Source of the DNA: Diaporthe sp. PMI_573
Lineage: Eukaryota > Ascomycota > Sordariomycetes > Diaporthales > Diaporthaceae
DNA length: 64,000 nt
Direction: 5' to 3'
Assembly: GCA_021399435.1 (NCBI GenBank)
Contig: JAJTUP010000020.1
Location: 930,001-994,000 of the forward strand
Below the pieces are notes generated by a model, which saw nothing but the letters and a program-made list of their open reading frames with translations, had not been told where the DNA came from and ran no database searches. How positions within the stretch are numbered: position 1 is the stretch's first letter; each line of letters opens with the position of its first letter. The translations under genes and the position numbers were made by a program. Below are positions 20,161-30,767 of this stretch, one piece after another.

Positions 20161-22059
20161 ATGCACCTCCGACCCATTTCCTGCTCAGCTTGGCTAGCTG
20201 CCCTGACGTATGCAGGCATTGCCTGGGCCGACCTGCCATTCCAGGACGATGGTCAGGCGGTGCTTGGCGGGGAGCCGACCGGTTCGAGCCCTGCGAAAAA
20301 GCCAAAGAATGTGGTGTTCGTCCTCACAGATGATCAGGATGCAGCCATGGACTCGGTTTCCTACATGCCCCTACTCCAGAAGCATCTGTCAGCGAAAGGC
20401 ACCACTTATTCGAACCATTTCACCACAACCGCGATATGCTGTCCGTCTCGAGTATCTCTGTGGACAGGAAAGCAACCGCATAACACTAATGTCACCGATG
20501 TCCATCCGCCGTATGGAGGATATCCGAAGTTCGTCTCACAGGGGTTAAACGAGAACTACCTTCCGGTGTGGCTCCAGGAAGCGGGTTATAACACATATTA
20601 TACCGGCAAGCTCTTCAATGCGCACACAATCTGGAACTATGACAGCCCGTGTCCGGCAGCGTGGACGTCGACGGACTTTCTCCTCGACCCAGGGACCTAT
20701 TCCTACCTACATCCCATCTATCAAGCCAACCAAGATGCACCAGTCCACCATCGCAACGAGCACACTTCTGATCTCATCACCGCCAAGGCGCAGGGCCTGC
20801 TTCGGGAAGCAATTTCATCAGACAAACCCTTCTTCCTTGGAGTAGCACCTGTAGCGCCGCACTCCGATGTCAGTCTTGACCGTGACAGCTCATCTCTACC
20901 ACATATGACGGAGCCGATCCCCGCGGAACGCCATGCCGGCCTATTCAAGGACGTCAAGATCCCCAGGACGGACAATTTCAACCCGGACTCGCCGAGCGGT
21001 GCATCGTGGGTGCGGAAGCTGGCTCAGCAAAACGCCTCAGCCGTGGAGTACTTGGATCACTACTATCGACAGCGGCTGCGGGCCCTGCAGGCGGTGGACG
21101 AGCTGGTGGAAAAGCTCGTCGCACAGCTCGAGGATGCTGGGGTCCTGGACGACACGTACATCATCTTCAGCTCTGACAACGGCTTCCATCTCGGTCAGCA
21201 CCGCTTGCCGCCGGGAAAGGAGTGCGGGTATGAGGAGGATATCCGAGTCCCGTTGATCATTCGCGGCCCGCGGGTTCCAGAGGGGTCTGTTGAGGATGCT
21301 GTGACTACCCATATTGACCTCGCGCCCACCATTCTCAAAATAACCGGATCGAAGTCGCGGCCTGATTTTGATGGAACCCCTATTCCGCTAGGTGTAGGGG
21401 ACGCGGTAGAGACTGGAGAAGAGGGCTTCTTCTCCGAAACAAGGCGGCATGAACATGTCGCTGTTGAGTACTGGGGCTTCGCTCTGGCAGAAGGCGAGGG
21501 TGGAGGTTTCGACGGCGAGGGCCAGATTGTGGTGCAGAACAACACCTATAAGGCCGTGAGAGTCATTGGCCAGGGTTATAATCTCTACTACTCAGTCTGG
21601 TGTAACAACGAGCATGAGCTGTACAACCTCGAGGTAAGTCAACCCTTTTTGTTAATTGCTGCAACCGCACTGTTCCAGTTTCGAGACATGCGGCTAACCG
21701 ATCCCGATCATCAGACGGACCCAGGGCAGCTGCACAATCTCTACTCGTCAAAGTCCAGTGATGAGGACATAAAACTCCTCGGAACTGACATTTCCCTCGT
21801 AATCAGCCGTCTAGACGCCCTTATGATGGTCCTGAAGTCTTGCAAAGGAGGCACCTGCATCGAACCGTGGAAGGTCTTGCACCCACGAGGAGACGTGCAC
21901 AGCCTCTCGGATGCATTGCAGGTGCGCTTCGACTCGTTCTACCGGCACCAGGCGAAGGTCGCGTACGATAGGTGCGAACTCGGCTACATCATCGATGCAG
22001 AGGGCCCTCAGGAGCCGTACCAGTATCGAAAGGGATGGAATTGGCACAGCTGGGTGTGA
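20161..22059 (+). CDS. secreted arylsulfatase (type I sulfatase)
   Basis: Two exons, 20161-21633 and 21715-22059, give 605 aa. The start at 20161 puts a signal peptide (MHLRPISCSAWLAALTYAG) at the N-terminus. Sulfatase landmarks follow: VVFVLTDDQD with metal-binding Asp residues near 57-60, CCPSR near residue 93 holding the Cys converted to formylglycine, YYTGK, PHSD, FSSDNGFHLGQHRL, and THIDLAPT. The 81-bp intron (GTAAGT...ATCAG with a GCTAAC branch site) has no stop and is a multiple of three. Removing it joins NLE to TDPGQLHNL, the normal family sequence. The enzyme hydrolyses aryl sulfate esters and serves sulfur scavenging. Several N-x-S/T sites fit secretion. Confidence 0.9.
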   Translation: MHLRPISCSAWLAALTYAGIAWADLPFQDDGQAVLGGEPTGSSPAKKPKNVVFVLTDDQDAAMDSVSYMPLLQKHLSAKGTTYSNHFTTTAICCPSRVSLWTGKQPHNTNVTDVHPPYGGYPKFVSQGLNENYLPVWLQEAGYNTYYTGKLFNAHTIWNYDSPCPAAWTSTDFLLDPGTYSYLHPIYQANQDAPVHHRNEHTSDLITAKAQGLLREAISSDKPFFLGVAPVAPHSDVSLDRDSSSLPHMTEPIPAERHAGLFKDVKIPRTDNFNPDSPSGASWVRKLAQQNASAVEYLDHYYRQRLRALQAVDELVEKLVAQLEDAGVLDDTYIIFSSDNGFHLGQHRLPPGKECGYEEDIRVPLIIRGPRVPEGSVEDAVTTHIDLAPTILKITGSKSRPDFDGTPIPLGVGDAVETGEEGFFSETRRHEHVAVEYWGFALAEGEGGGFDGEGQIVVQNNTYKAVRVIGQGYNLYYSVWCNNEHELYNLEVSQPFLLIAATALFQFRDMRLTDPDHQTDPGQLHNLYSSKSSDEDIKLLGTDISLVISRLDALMMVLKSCKGGTCIEPWKVLHPRGDVHSLSDALQVRFDSFYRHQAKVAYDRCELGYIIDAEGPQEPYQYRKGWNWHSWV

Positions 22060-22754
22060 TGATGAATTAGCGCTTACCTAGGAGTGCTGTGGTTGTTTTC
22101 ACGCCAGGAGAACTGCAACGATGGATTGTACGTAGGGGGTGGGTGCTGTGTTTGCAGGCACTATGGAATAGGCAATGTCACCCTGAGCTCGCGCCTGCAA
22201 CGAATCGCATCGAATGTCGATATTGGTATCTCCATCACCATGTAGATACGAAATACGCGTCGTTGCCCTTCAGCCACACACCAATCAAGGCAATGCTCGG
22301 CTTAGTGCCGCCCTTGTGTGTGCGAATGCGATTTGGGTCAGCCGCAGCAGAAACTCTCTTGGTCTGCGCGGGCTGTTCCCTGCTCCGAAACTTCCCCCAT
22401 CAACCCCGTCCGGCCTAACATCCCTCCGCCGCCAAACACATTCTCGCCCACTAGGATGAAAGGATGAGCTGACCTGCGTCATCCCGGATCCTAAGCCGCG
22501 CGACTTCAGCACAAGTGGCTGCGCCAGGCATATCAGACGAGATGAAGTCGTTTCATTGATCCGAGGCGGCCTCAGAGGAAAGAACATACATATATTAAGT
22601 TAAATGCAGGCCCCAAAATGTCTTCCCTCATGAATAAAAAAGCCAAGCCCTATTCAGAGCCTCCAAGAGATCTTCATTTGCAACAAATACCACAAGCTTA
22701 TTGTGCTCCAAGGAATTTCTTTCTCGATCGTCCTACCTGCAAAAGACACGCTGC
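22060..22754. other. intergenic, no gene seen
   Basis: Open stretches on both strands here lack starts, domains or splice support. Confidence 0.4.
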
Positions 22755-23269
22755 ATGATGTGCTGTTCCAAGAGACGCGCAGCTGCTTACAGGGGATATC
22801 CGCCAGCACTCGAGAATACTGGTCCCGCCTTCGGTCCCAACTATGGTCGAAGGGGTTGTGGTTCGGGTCAGCGTAGACCAGGACTGATTCAAAAGCTGGT
22901 CACAAAGGCTATTGAAAAGCGGAACGAGAAGATGGTACGTTGTATTTCCCTTGTCATTCGAATATTTCCCCACCGCAACTCCGATCTCACTAAGAATCAT
23001 TCACTAAAACCGATTTCTAGGAGGCTCGTCAGCAACTGGAGGAAGCACGCCAGGCTCCCCGGCAATCTGTCCCGCATATTGACGAAAAGCGCGAATCCGC
23101 CATCCTTCAGGAACGCCGTCACAAGGCCCAACCCGTCAAGATTGTCTTCGACGACGGGCATGAGGAATACGTTTCCACGTACGCTGAGGAGGATCAAGAA
23201 GCTGAGGCGCAAATCCAGCAGCAGAGAGGCGAACATCTACCAAGGTACTCTGAGGTCATGAAAGCATAA
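22755..23269 (+). CDS. small uncharacterised protein, 142 aa
   Basis: Two exons, 22755-22934 and 23021-23269, with an 86-bp intron (GTACGT...TTTCTAG), join in frame at EKRNEKM/EARQQLEEA. The protein starts MMCC, which with the nearby Ser/Lys/Arg could be a palmitoylation-type N-terminus (inference). It has a Gly/Pro-rich first third, a charged helix around the splice junction, then PVKIVFDDGHEEYVSTY, an acidic coiled segment and the ending LPRYSEVMKA. No known domain. The end resembles the YSEAM motif of the protein at 16156. The coherent frame across a canonical intron supports a real gene. Confidence 0.65.
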
Positions 23270-23713
23270 TGAGGTACTCAGTCGCTGCGGATCGATGTCT
23301 TCCCCGTCTTTTGTCATTCTTAAGGCGCTACTTCGGAAGCTGCTTTCACCAGGATGTAAAGTGCTTATTACAGTCCCGTGTTCTTTGATGGCTTGTTCTT
23401 TCACATCTCTCGGGACAGGCTTTGTTTTTTCTACTGTCTCGATCATTTTCCTGCGTGCAGCATACACAATAGGGTGCATTGTTCACAAGTAAACCACCTG
23501 AGGGTTGATGATGATCAGCTACTTGAATTGAGACAAAGACAATGCCATGTGTCCTTTTGAAGCACTTCACCAAGCTATTGTCCTCGCATAATCATTGCCA
23601 CTGACAGTGCCCTCTGTATAGAAATATCTCACGGCTCTTGGGCTATATCATCACCAAGCAATCTTCCAACCTGAATTGATCCCTCACACTCCCCAAAGCC
23701 CCAGTCTGACACA
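23270..23713. other. intergenic, no gene seen
   Basis: Promoter-length spacer upstream of the repeat protein at 23714. Confidence 0.4.
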
Positions 23714-24460
23714 ATGCATTCTGAGCACCACCACTTATATTCCGACAGTACTAGCTCATTGCAGACAGTCGAAATGTCAGATAATAGGGTGTGGTGTGAT
23801 TCCGAGATGCATGAGCTTCTAATTTCGGTAGGTTTTGATGCCCTGAATGATGCCCTGAATGATGCCCTGGATGATGCCCTGGATGATGCCCTGGATGATG
23901 CGCTTTGTCAGTTTCAGGAACTCGACCAGACGCCTGGTAGCAATGCATTTTTCGATCCTACATTGTTCGAGCAGCCGCAGCCTGGAAATATACCACCTCC
24001 CAGCCCTCTGAAGCTGACTCAACCATTTGAGAGAGGTGTGAACTTTGAGGATTCAACAGAGACTCAGCAAGGCCTGGGGGCCTTTTCCGACGAGCATGTC
24101 TCGGAACTTGATCAGTATGTTTGCATATCCGAGGACTCATTCTTCCAATACTTCCAGCAACTTACAGCCCAGCAGGGGCCGTGTGTCCCAGCGAGGAGTC
24201 GCTTTTCCCCCAATGCTGATGAGGTCTTTTCCACGGCTCCTGGCGTTCAGAGTGCCTGTGAGTACTTGGAATACTCGGACGAGCCCTGCGAATTGGCGCT
24301 GTCTGATGGCGAACATGGAGACATGGATCGACACAAGGGAATAGAGGGACAGCGCAAGGCTGCCACGAGAAAGTTGCCAGTTTCCAATGCTCGATTCCCC
24401 CAACACCTCCCTGGAGGGACTTTTGATTGCTTCGACTCGCGAGGAGCGCCGTATTCGTAA
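23714..24460 (+). CDS. uncharacterised acidic protein with DAL(N/D) repeat
   Basis: Single exon, 248 aa, ATG at 23714 after an A-rich context (ACAATG). It is acidic, Gln/Glu/Asp rich and without signal peptide or membrane segment. Residues about 42-64 are a tandem array of the tetrapeptide DALN/DALD encoded by 12-bp repeats. The rest shows no known domain; the Pro/Ser/Asp/Glu-rich composition is like that of activation domains, but no DNA-binding region is seen. The last 24 codons and about 330 bp of downstream sequence recur in decayed form at 34,990-35,382. Alternative: a young or non-functional open frame. Confidence 0.5.
   Translation: MHSEHHHLYSDSTSSLQTVEMSDNRVWCDSEMHELLISVGFDALNDALNDALDDALDDALDDALCQFQELDQTPGSNAFFDPTLFEQPQPGNIPPPSPLKLTQPFERGVNFEDSTETQQGLGAFSDEHVSELDQYVCISEDSFFQYFQQLTAQQGPCVPARSRFSPNADEVFSTAPGVQSACEYLEYSDEPCELALSDGEHGDMDRHKGIEGQRKAATRKLPVSNARFPQHLPGGTFDCFDSRGAPYS
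23837..23905 (+). repeat. 12-bp tandem repeat inside coding sequence
   Basis: Two copies of GATGCCCTGAAT followed by three of GATGCCCTGGAT and a partial sixth unit. It encodes DALN/DALD in frame. The units are nearly identical, so copy number is probably unstable. Confidence 0.85.
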
Positions 24461-24790
24461 GATGCTTCCTCCCATTAAACACACAGAGGGTGCCCCGGCA
24501 TAGGAACATGCGCGAATCAAGGTACTGCTTCGGAGGACGGGGTGTAAATTGACATTTTCTTTAGGAGCGGGTGTTGTCTCGGTAGGTATACTTGCGTTTA
24601 GTTTGATATTGAATTTGCTGCTACCGTCTCCTAAGGTTCGTTATCGTGCCGCTTTAATACAACCCTTTTTCAGAACAATCATTGCCCAAAGATTTAATTA
24701 ATTCGTCTTGGTGACCTTCTTAAGCTGATACCAAGTTTGCTTTCATTTCCTGATTACTAATTGATGTGTTCTGGTGATGTCTAAAGCAAA
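24389..24790 (+). repeat. segmental duplicate, copy A
   Basis: Direct counterpart of 34,990-35,382. Shared landmarks in the same order are CTCCCTGGAGG, the CCCATT..ACACAC/ACACTGAGG stretch, GTAAATTGACATTTTC/GTAAATTGACCATCTTC, ACAATCATTGCCC and CTCTGGTG-like sequence. By eye the two copies differ at about a quarter of positions, many as transitions. Confidence 0.6.
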
Positions 24791-25622
24791 TAGAGAAGAT
24801 ACTTTACCAAAGCTTGTGGGTAGTGGGATGTCTATACTAAAGATTTTAGAGAACCAGAGTGAAAGAGTGCTATACGAGGAGCTGTGTCAAGTCAATATGT
24901 AAGAGAAATCAAAGATAGGAAGGATTCCTCGTGTTGTGCTGAGTTGCGCTCTCTTCGTTGATCTAAGTGGTCAACGTCAGGCCCAAGGCTATCGAGTTTC
25001 GGAAAAATACAATCTCGGATCTAAGTATTTTAGATAAGATTTATTTACATAAAAACAGCCCTTCCCTCCTTAGTATAAAGTTAGAAGACCTATCATTGTG
25101 TTTTCTAACTGATTTTATTCAACTGTGTATAGGTGGGTTTCGTTTCAACCCGTATACAAGCTTCTATGGAGCTGAAGGCGGTGCTTTCACACACCACATC
25201 ACAATTTCATTTGAACATGCTGCTTTCTTTACAAAGCCTTGCAACACTCTGCAGGTGGATGCTTTCGAACGGACTTTCAGATTGTCCGGAGATCGCAAGT
25301 CAACCTAACGATATCTTCCCCCCAGGCCTCCTCTTTGTACTACTAACAGGGTACTTGCTTATATTTTATAATTACTTCTTGCTCAATAAGGGGTAGACAA
25401 ATGAAAACATTTCAACTCTCAAAATCTAGAAACGCATCAAAGTCATAGCACTGGGCTTGCAGTGTTAGGATATCAATACGACGTAGACAGACATGACTCG
25501 AAGGATACAATTGGCAAACCTTGTAATCAAAAAAGTTGAAGTATTTAACGGGTGATGGTGGAAACTAAATACGATGGATCCAAGCCAGGTTACCTAACTG
25601 CCTATCCTGCAGTCCAACATAA
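24461..25622. other. intergenic, includes duplicate copy A
   Basis: AT-leaning. The first 330 bp belong to the segmental duplicate; beyond that nothing was recognised up to the end of the GH79 gene. Confidence 0.4.
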
Positions 25623-27473
25623 CTACAGCGTGATAACCAAGGCTTCGGACGCAGCCAGATTAAAAACTGCGCTCCCGTCTTCGATTGAAACACTCTCCAC
25701 AGCCTCCTTGCCTGTGGGCTTGCAAGTCTGATCATCAATGGTGCGCCCTGCATAGCTTGGAAATTCGCCTAGGTCCTGCTGAGAGAGTGTGCTCTTGGCT
25801 GTCAGACGCCTGGCTTGAACCTGAGCCCCTTGCAGTCCTTTAAGGGTGAATAGCTGGGTAGGACGAGGGCCAGTTCCGTCGAAAAAGTCAGTGTTGATCA
25901 GAACCACCTTCTCGGCCTTGCCATTTCCCGAATGGATCGAGTAGCCCGCATAGTTGGTACTTCCGTCATCCAGTGGGACTATTGACGTGCCCTGAGCCAT
26001 AGCCTCAGCGGCAACGTATCCACCGTACAGTGGCGATCGCACTCCAGTCTCGTTAAACCAGACATAGTACGACTTTCCAGGGGTGCCCTGATGAAAGTAG
26101 GCGCGTTTGATGTTACGGCTAGCGGCCTGGAGCATGTAATCCAGCACCCACAGGGCCGTGCCAAAGGATGCCCCCTGGCCTGGCTGACCATTTCCGGAAA
26201 CTGCGGTAAGTACGCTTTGTTAGCAAAATCCAAGTAAAGGATAGGGCTCAGCGCGCCTTAAAGTCACGAAATCTTCATACCAGAATTTGTCTCGCCAAAC
26301 ACATAATCGAATCCTCTGGCATTGGCGGCCTTGACATCGTCCTTGTAGAGGCCAATGTTTGCAGTGACGTTGATGTGGCTCATGAGATTTTTGACATTCG
26401 GGGGTTCTTCTCCCATCGCGATGGCTGATTGAGGATAGTTGTGGTGGGAGAATACTTTGATGTAGTGGTCCGCCGAATCGTTGGCATACTGGAAGTAAGA
26501 CTGGGCTCCCCAGCCCAGGTTGGGTGGTTGATAGTAACTAGCCGCCTGAAAGAGGCGATCCTTTCCAAGTGCATTGCCAATGGCAGTTTGCCACTCGGAC
26601 TCGGACTCTGCTTCTGTTTTTGGATTCCACTCGGGGGCGGTGGATGCTACGGGTTGTTTGAGCTCGCCGAAGACTGATGATTGTTAGGTCTTCGATTGAC
26701 TTGTCGTACATTTTCGCATGATGGCTTACTATCCTGTCGCAAACATTAGTATTGCATCTTTAAGTAAAGATGAAGTAAGACCCAAACCCAGACGTACAGG
26801 TTCATTTCCTAATTCCAGTGCATATAGATTTGGTATGTTCTTGATTGCCGCAGTGGAAGCTTCAATGGCGTTGGTTATGTTGTTGGCGCCACGATTTACA
26901 CCTGCCGATCACACATCAACTATGAATCGTTCATTGGGGCACAATCTTTTCACATACCCCAGACAATCGTGCCTTCGTACCGCTGCACAAGACGCATGAG
27001 CTCGGGGCCAAATATAGTCGCCGATTGGCCTGTAGGTGCTGTGCCAGTGACGACATTGGGAACATCTAGATCAGGGTCAAAGAATGCGTAATCCCTGATC
27101 ACCGAGAATTAAAATTCTTTGCCAACAAGTTTTCACGTAGATTGGCTTACTCTGATGTACCACCAATTCGTATCGCAGGCCACACGCCAGTCGAAGCCTT
27201 GAAGGTGTCCAGACACTTTAAGGTAAGATCTATGCCAGGGAAATAACCAGGCAGAGTGGCGAAGGGGAACCTTGTAACAAAGTCACTAACTTATGATATT
27301 CCATGATCTCTAACTTCCAACTTGAACGACACCTACCCAAACGAAACCGGTGCTGAATCGAGTTTGGCTACGTCACTTCCAAGGCTGGACGGAAGCTGGA
27401 ACATGGGCTGCCCGGAGATGGCGGTGGCTCCATCGAGGACAATGCCAATGCTGATGGCAACTGAAGGTTTCAT
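25623..27473 (-). CDS. GH79 beta-glucuronidase-like glycoside hydrolase
   Basis: Hand-built seven-exon model: 27473-27337, 27270-27151, 27094-26958, 26901-26798, 26733-26730, 26673-26281 and 26200-25623, giving 490 aa. A signal-like start MKPSVAISIGIVLDGATAIS is followed by GYFPGIDLTLKCLDTFKAS and WPAIRIGGTSEDYAFFD. ALELGNEP carries the acid/base Glu (about 165) and FGETNS the nucleophile Glu (about 295). Then come FGTALWVLDYMLQAA and the beta-rich C-terminal domain typical of fungal GH79. These enzymes release glucuronic acid or 4-O-methyl-glucuronic acid from plant or proteoglycan chains outside the cell. The fifth exon is only 4 nt; without it the frame after GNEP breaks. Either it is a true micro-exon (giving GNEPDIFGE) or the gene is damaged there. 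Confidence 0.8.
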
Positions 27474-30400
27474 GTTGACCCAGTTAGAAGACGAGGTGCC
27501 TAAGGGTGGGTGGCCGCCTAAGTCAATCTTGAACCGCGTGCTAAGATGAGCGTCTGTCCAGATAGATGGATATGTGAGATGTGTCTTGGATGTCGAGCTG
27601 TCCTTCATCACTTTGACAGTTCTTAATGAGTGTTTTTATAAGTCGATATGGATCCGCTGACGTACCATATTCCTCGGCATCATAGCTCTGACCTTCCCGT
27701 TCTTGATTAGCAATTGCTTGCCCCCTGACTAGCCTACAGTACCTCTTCCCGCCTTAGCAATAGTCGTCTGTGTCCTCACTTGCAAGCAGGCCGGGTACCC
27801 GTCTCGATCAACATCAGTTGACAAGTCAGTTCATCAAGGTTCTTTTTCCGGTTGGAGTCGCAGTTTCGACAAGGGTGGCGAATTTTCAGCTACCACCCCG
27901 CTGACAGGATCACTTGACAATCGCTTACAAATCAGTTGTGCCGGCCAAAACACAGTAATAATCAATCAATATCGATTATACCAAGCGATATAAAATGCAC
28001 AAGGGTTCCAAAGTTGTCCCTACAGATATACGCAGTCTGAAACATTTCGGGAGGAGGATTTTCCCCGTGTGGTTTGGCTGTGCAGTCTACATACAGGTCT
28101 TCTAAATTTTCGGGTGAGTTCCACTGTTTCCTCCAACGTATTTACTTTCAGCGGCACTTCTCAGTGAAAATTACTTGACGGTTAACTGAACCAGTCGAAT
28201 TCTCTCCGACATGGATAACTTCGGAATCCCTTGCGCGTTGCAGTTGGGCGGTTCATTAGGAATAACATGTTAAAACAAGGCACGACGTATAGCTAACCAA
28301 TTAGAATACCTGGAATACGGTGATGTCTACTTCGTGTCGCCGACTTCGTATCGCCTACTTCGTTGCCCCCTGTCTAGCACAGACCAACTCTATAGCATTT
28401 AAGCAAAGCGCTAACTTTAAGCGAGAGCACAGACCAGGATGTACTGTGGTATCTTCATCGCGCAGGTAACCAGTCAGAATGCAAAACACACCAACCGTAC
28501 CTCCAGGTCACCACGAAAACCGCCAAAACTCTTCATGTTGGTGTCCCTATCATTCCGCAACCACATCATACATGCTTGATTTTAATTGTATTTGCATACA
28601 ATAAGCCTCTGATTTAAGTCATATCAAAATATTTGCTAGAATTCAAGTTTGTGGTAGTGAAATAACTGGAAGGGTTGCCTGGTCCTGATTCTGGCTCAAA
28701 ATTACGGTCGGTTTCTTTTGCATTCTGGCTGGTAACTTGGGGCTCACTGATAAATAAGCCGATTTATCGACTGGGATTAGACGACAGGGACTAGGCGACA
28801 GGGACGATTCTATTATTCACTGCACTCAACGGCTTGCAAATTGCTGACACTTGGTTAACTAATGAGGGCATCCTTTTTGTAGACTGTGCACGGTATTTGT
28901 CTAGAATAGTCACTGGACCGAACTCTTGGAATCGAAAACTTGACAGCTGATTGATCGAGACCCTCGCGATTGATTACTCTCAGGGTGGACGTAGTCTTAG
29001 CAATACTTTAGCTGCTAGCTCAACCCAGGCAGGGGCGGGGGTTGTGAAGCCGGAGGCGGTACGCGTAGCCGAGATGCAGGGCCTTTTATGACGATCAGAG
29101 ATCAGGAGGGGCTCCATCTGGTTGTGAATACGAACGAATACGATGGAATACGATTCATAGATAGTGGGTAGGGGTGGCCGAGGTAGACGTGCTCTGCACA
29201 GTGGGTTGCGGCACGCGGTGGAGCGGTTGCAGGTGCTTCCACTGTGCCGACCGCCCTATCGCGAGCCGCCACTTCGTCATCGTGCACGCCCCGCGGCAAG
29301 CAGCGGGGCTGGACAATTGTTACCTTACCTTACGGGCAACAAAGTTTCCATCTTAGATATAGACCTAATCTCTGGTTTAGAGGACCTAAGAAGCCTTGAT
29401 CATTACAGTACTCTAGGGCACTCTAATATAAGGGCTGCCCTTACTTTAGGGTAGACTTGCTTATTATAGTTAAAGTCTATTTTTGTAGCTATTTGTGGTA
29501 AGGCTGTTAGAATATAAAAACTTTCGGTGTGGTGGGGGGAAATACATGAGCCGCCAGCCTTGCAAAGATCTGTCGAAAGGAGTTCACCCGAACTGGCGCG
29601 ATGGTTGGTCTAGCCAAAATAGATAGTACAGATACTGAAGAGAAACTCTCGGCCTGTCGGCCCAGGTGTTCACAATACCAAGTGGATGCATACATGAATA
29701 TTTCCGCCTGCACCTGGCGTATTTGCTAACACGACGTTAGGTCCAGGGACAAGAAAAGAGAACTTGGGCCTCCCTCCCAACGTTCGACTGCATCGGACCA
29801 TCGAAATATCTGGCATAATGGCTGGTGCCGTTACAGAGATTCTATCTCCATCTCTCATTCAAAATTTCCAAGCTCGCAAGACATGCATGTGGTGGTCATC
29901 TATCGGCTCCCATGGGCTAGCTGGTTCACAATACATACACGATTTCAGAAGGGTACTGAGAGAGCAGGCCGAGGAAAATGGAGCAACCAACACTGCGCTC
30001 AGCCACTCTTAGGCCCATTTTGACGTGGGATCGATGAAATGCTACTGCGGTCCAGGCGGGCCGTCCCAGTGTGCTGGTACCCAATCCGCTCGCGCTCGAC
30101 TGGGTCAGAACGGCCCGGGCTCTAGCCCCCATTCTGCTGTGCCGCTCGGAATTCACCCTAAATGGTACGATTAGCAGGTTGTTAGGATTCTTCTCGCTTC
30201 ACGCACTGTATATGCAGACACTTCCAAGTATCCCAAACGACTGCCGGCTTGCCTCTGGTCCGCATGGATTCGTATATTGCGTAGCAGAAGCAGGGTTGCC
30301 GATCCCACAATACAACATTATCGTACGACTCTGAGAGTGTCCCTTTACCCTCAGGCTCAGTCGCCGATGCTGCGCCGTGTGCTTGTACTGATACGTGAAT

Positions 30401-30767
30401 CTCGAGTCACATTTCGTATCAGTTGTATCGGTACGTCCATAAACGCCAAGCTGAGCGGCCTGAAACGTTCAAGGTAGTTAGCTAGCTTAGTCTTTGAATC
30501 AGTCTGATAATGGGTGCCTGATAGTGTTGTCGCATCGCAGTTCGCTGCCTGCTTGTCCGAGTCAAACCCGGATGCCAAAGTCCTGGCCGAAGGACCCTGC
30601 AGGCAGAGAGATTTGCTGACTGAGAATCGGGATTATCCGTTCCCCCGAAGTTCACCCAGAGTCGTCCACCCCGACGACGACTGCTCAGTTCAAAATGCCA
30701 CTCAACTTATCCGCTGACACCTAGAACAGCCTGTTTACGCGCCCGAGACCCCAAGACCTCGCTAGAC
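27474..30767. other. long intergenic stretch with repeat-like pieces
   Basis: No supported gene over 3.3 kb. It contains a candidate element with similar inverted ends (28,322-28,806) and an AT-rich piece at about 29,330-29,520 with short inverted repeats such as AGGGCTGCCCT and GTAGACTT..AAAGTCTA. Open stretches near 29.8 and 30.5 kb have no recognisable content. Confidence 0.35.
28322..28806. mobile_element. candidate non-autonomous DNA element
   Basis: The left end has repeated motifs of the type TCGCCTACTTCGT and CCCCCTGTCTAG. The right end carries inverted versions, GACAGGGACTAGGCGACAGG. The similarity is imperfect and no target duplication was identified, so the borders are tentative. 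Confidence 0.25.

Noticed and set aside
23751..24022. Minus-strand frame with HHPG/IIQG repeats opposite the DAL(N/D) array
   Set aside because: Produced automatically by the 12-bp repeat being open on both strands; the + strand has the longer frame and better start context.
29162..29300. GGCCGAGGT-type A-box suggesting a tRNA-Leu/Ser gene
   Set aside because: No B-box or foldable cloverleaf follows.
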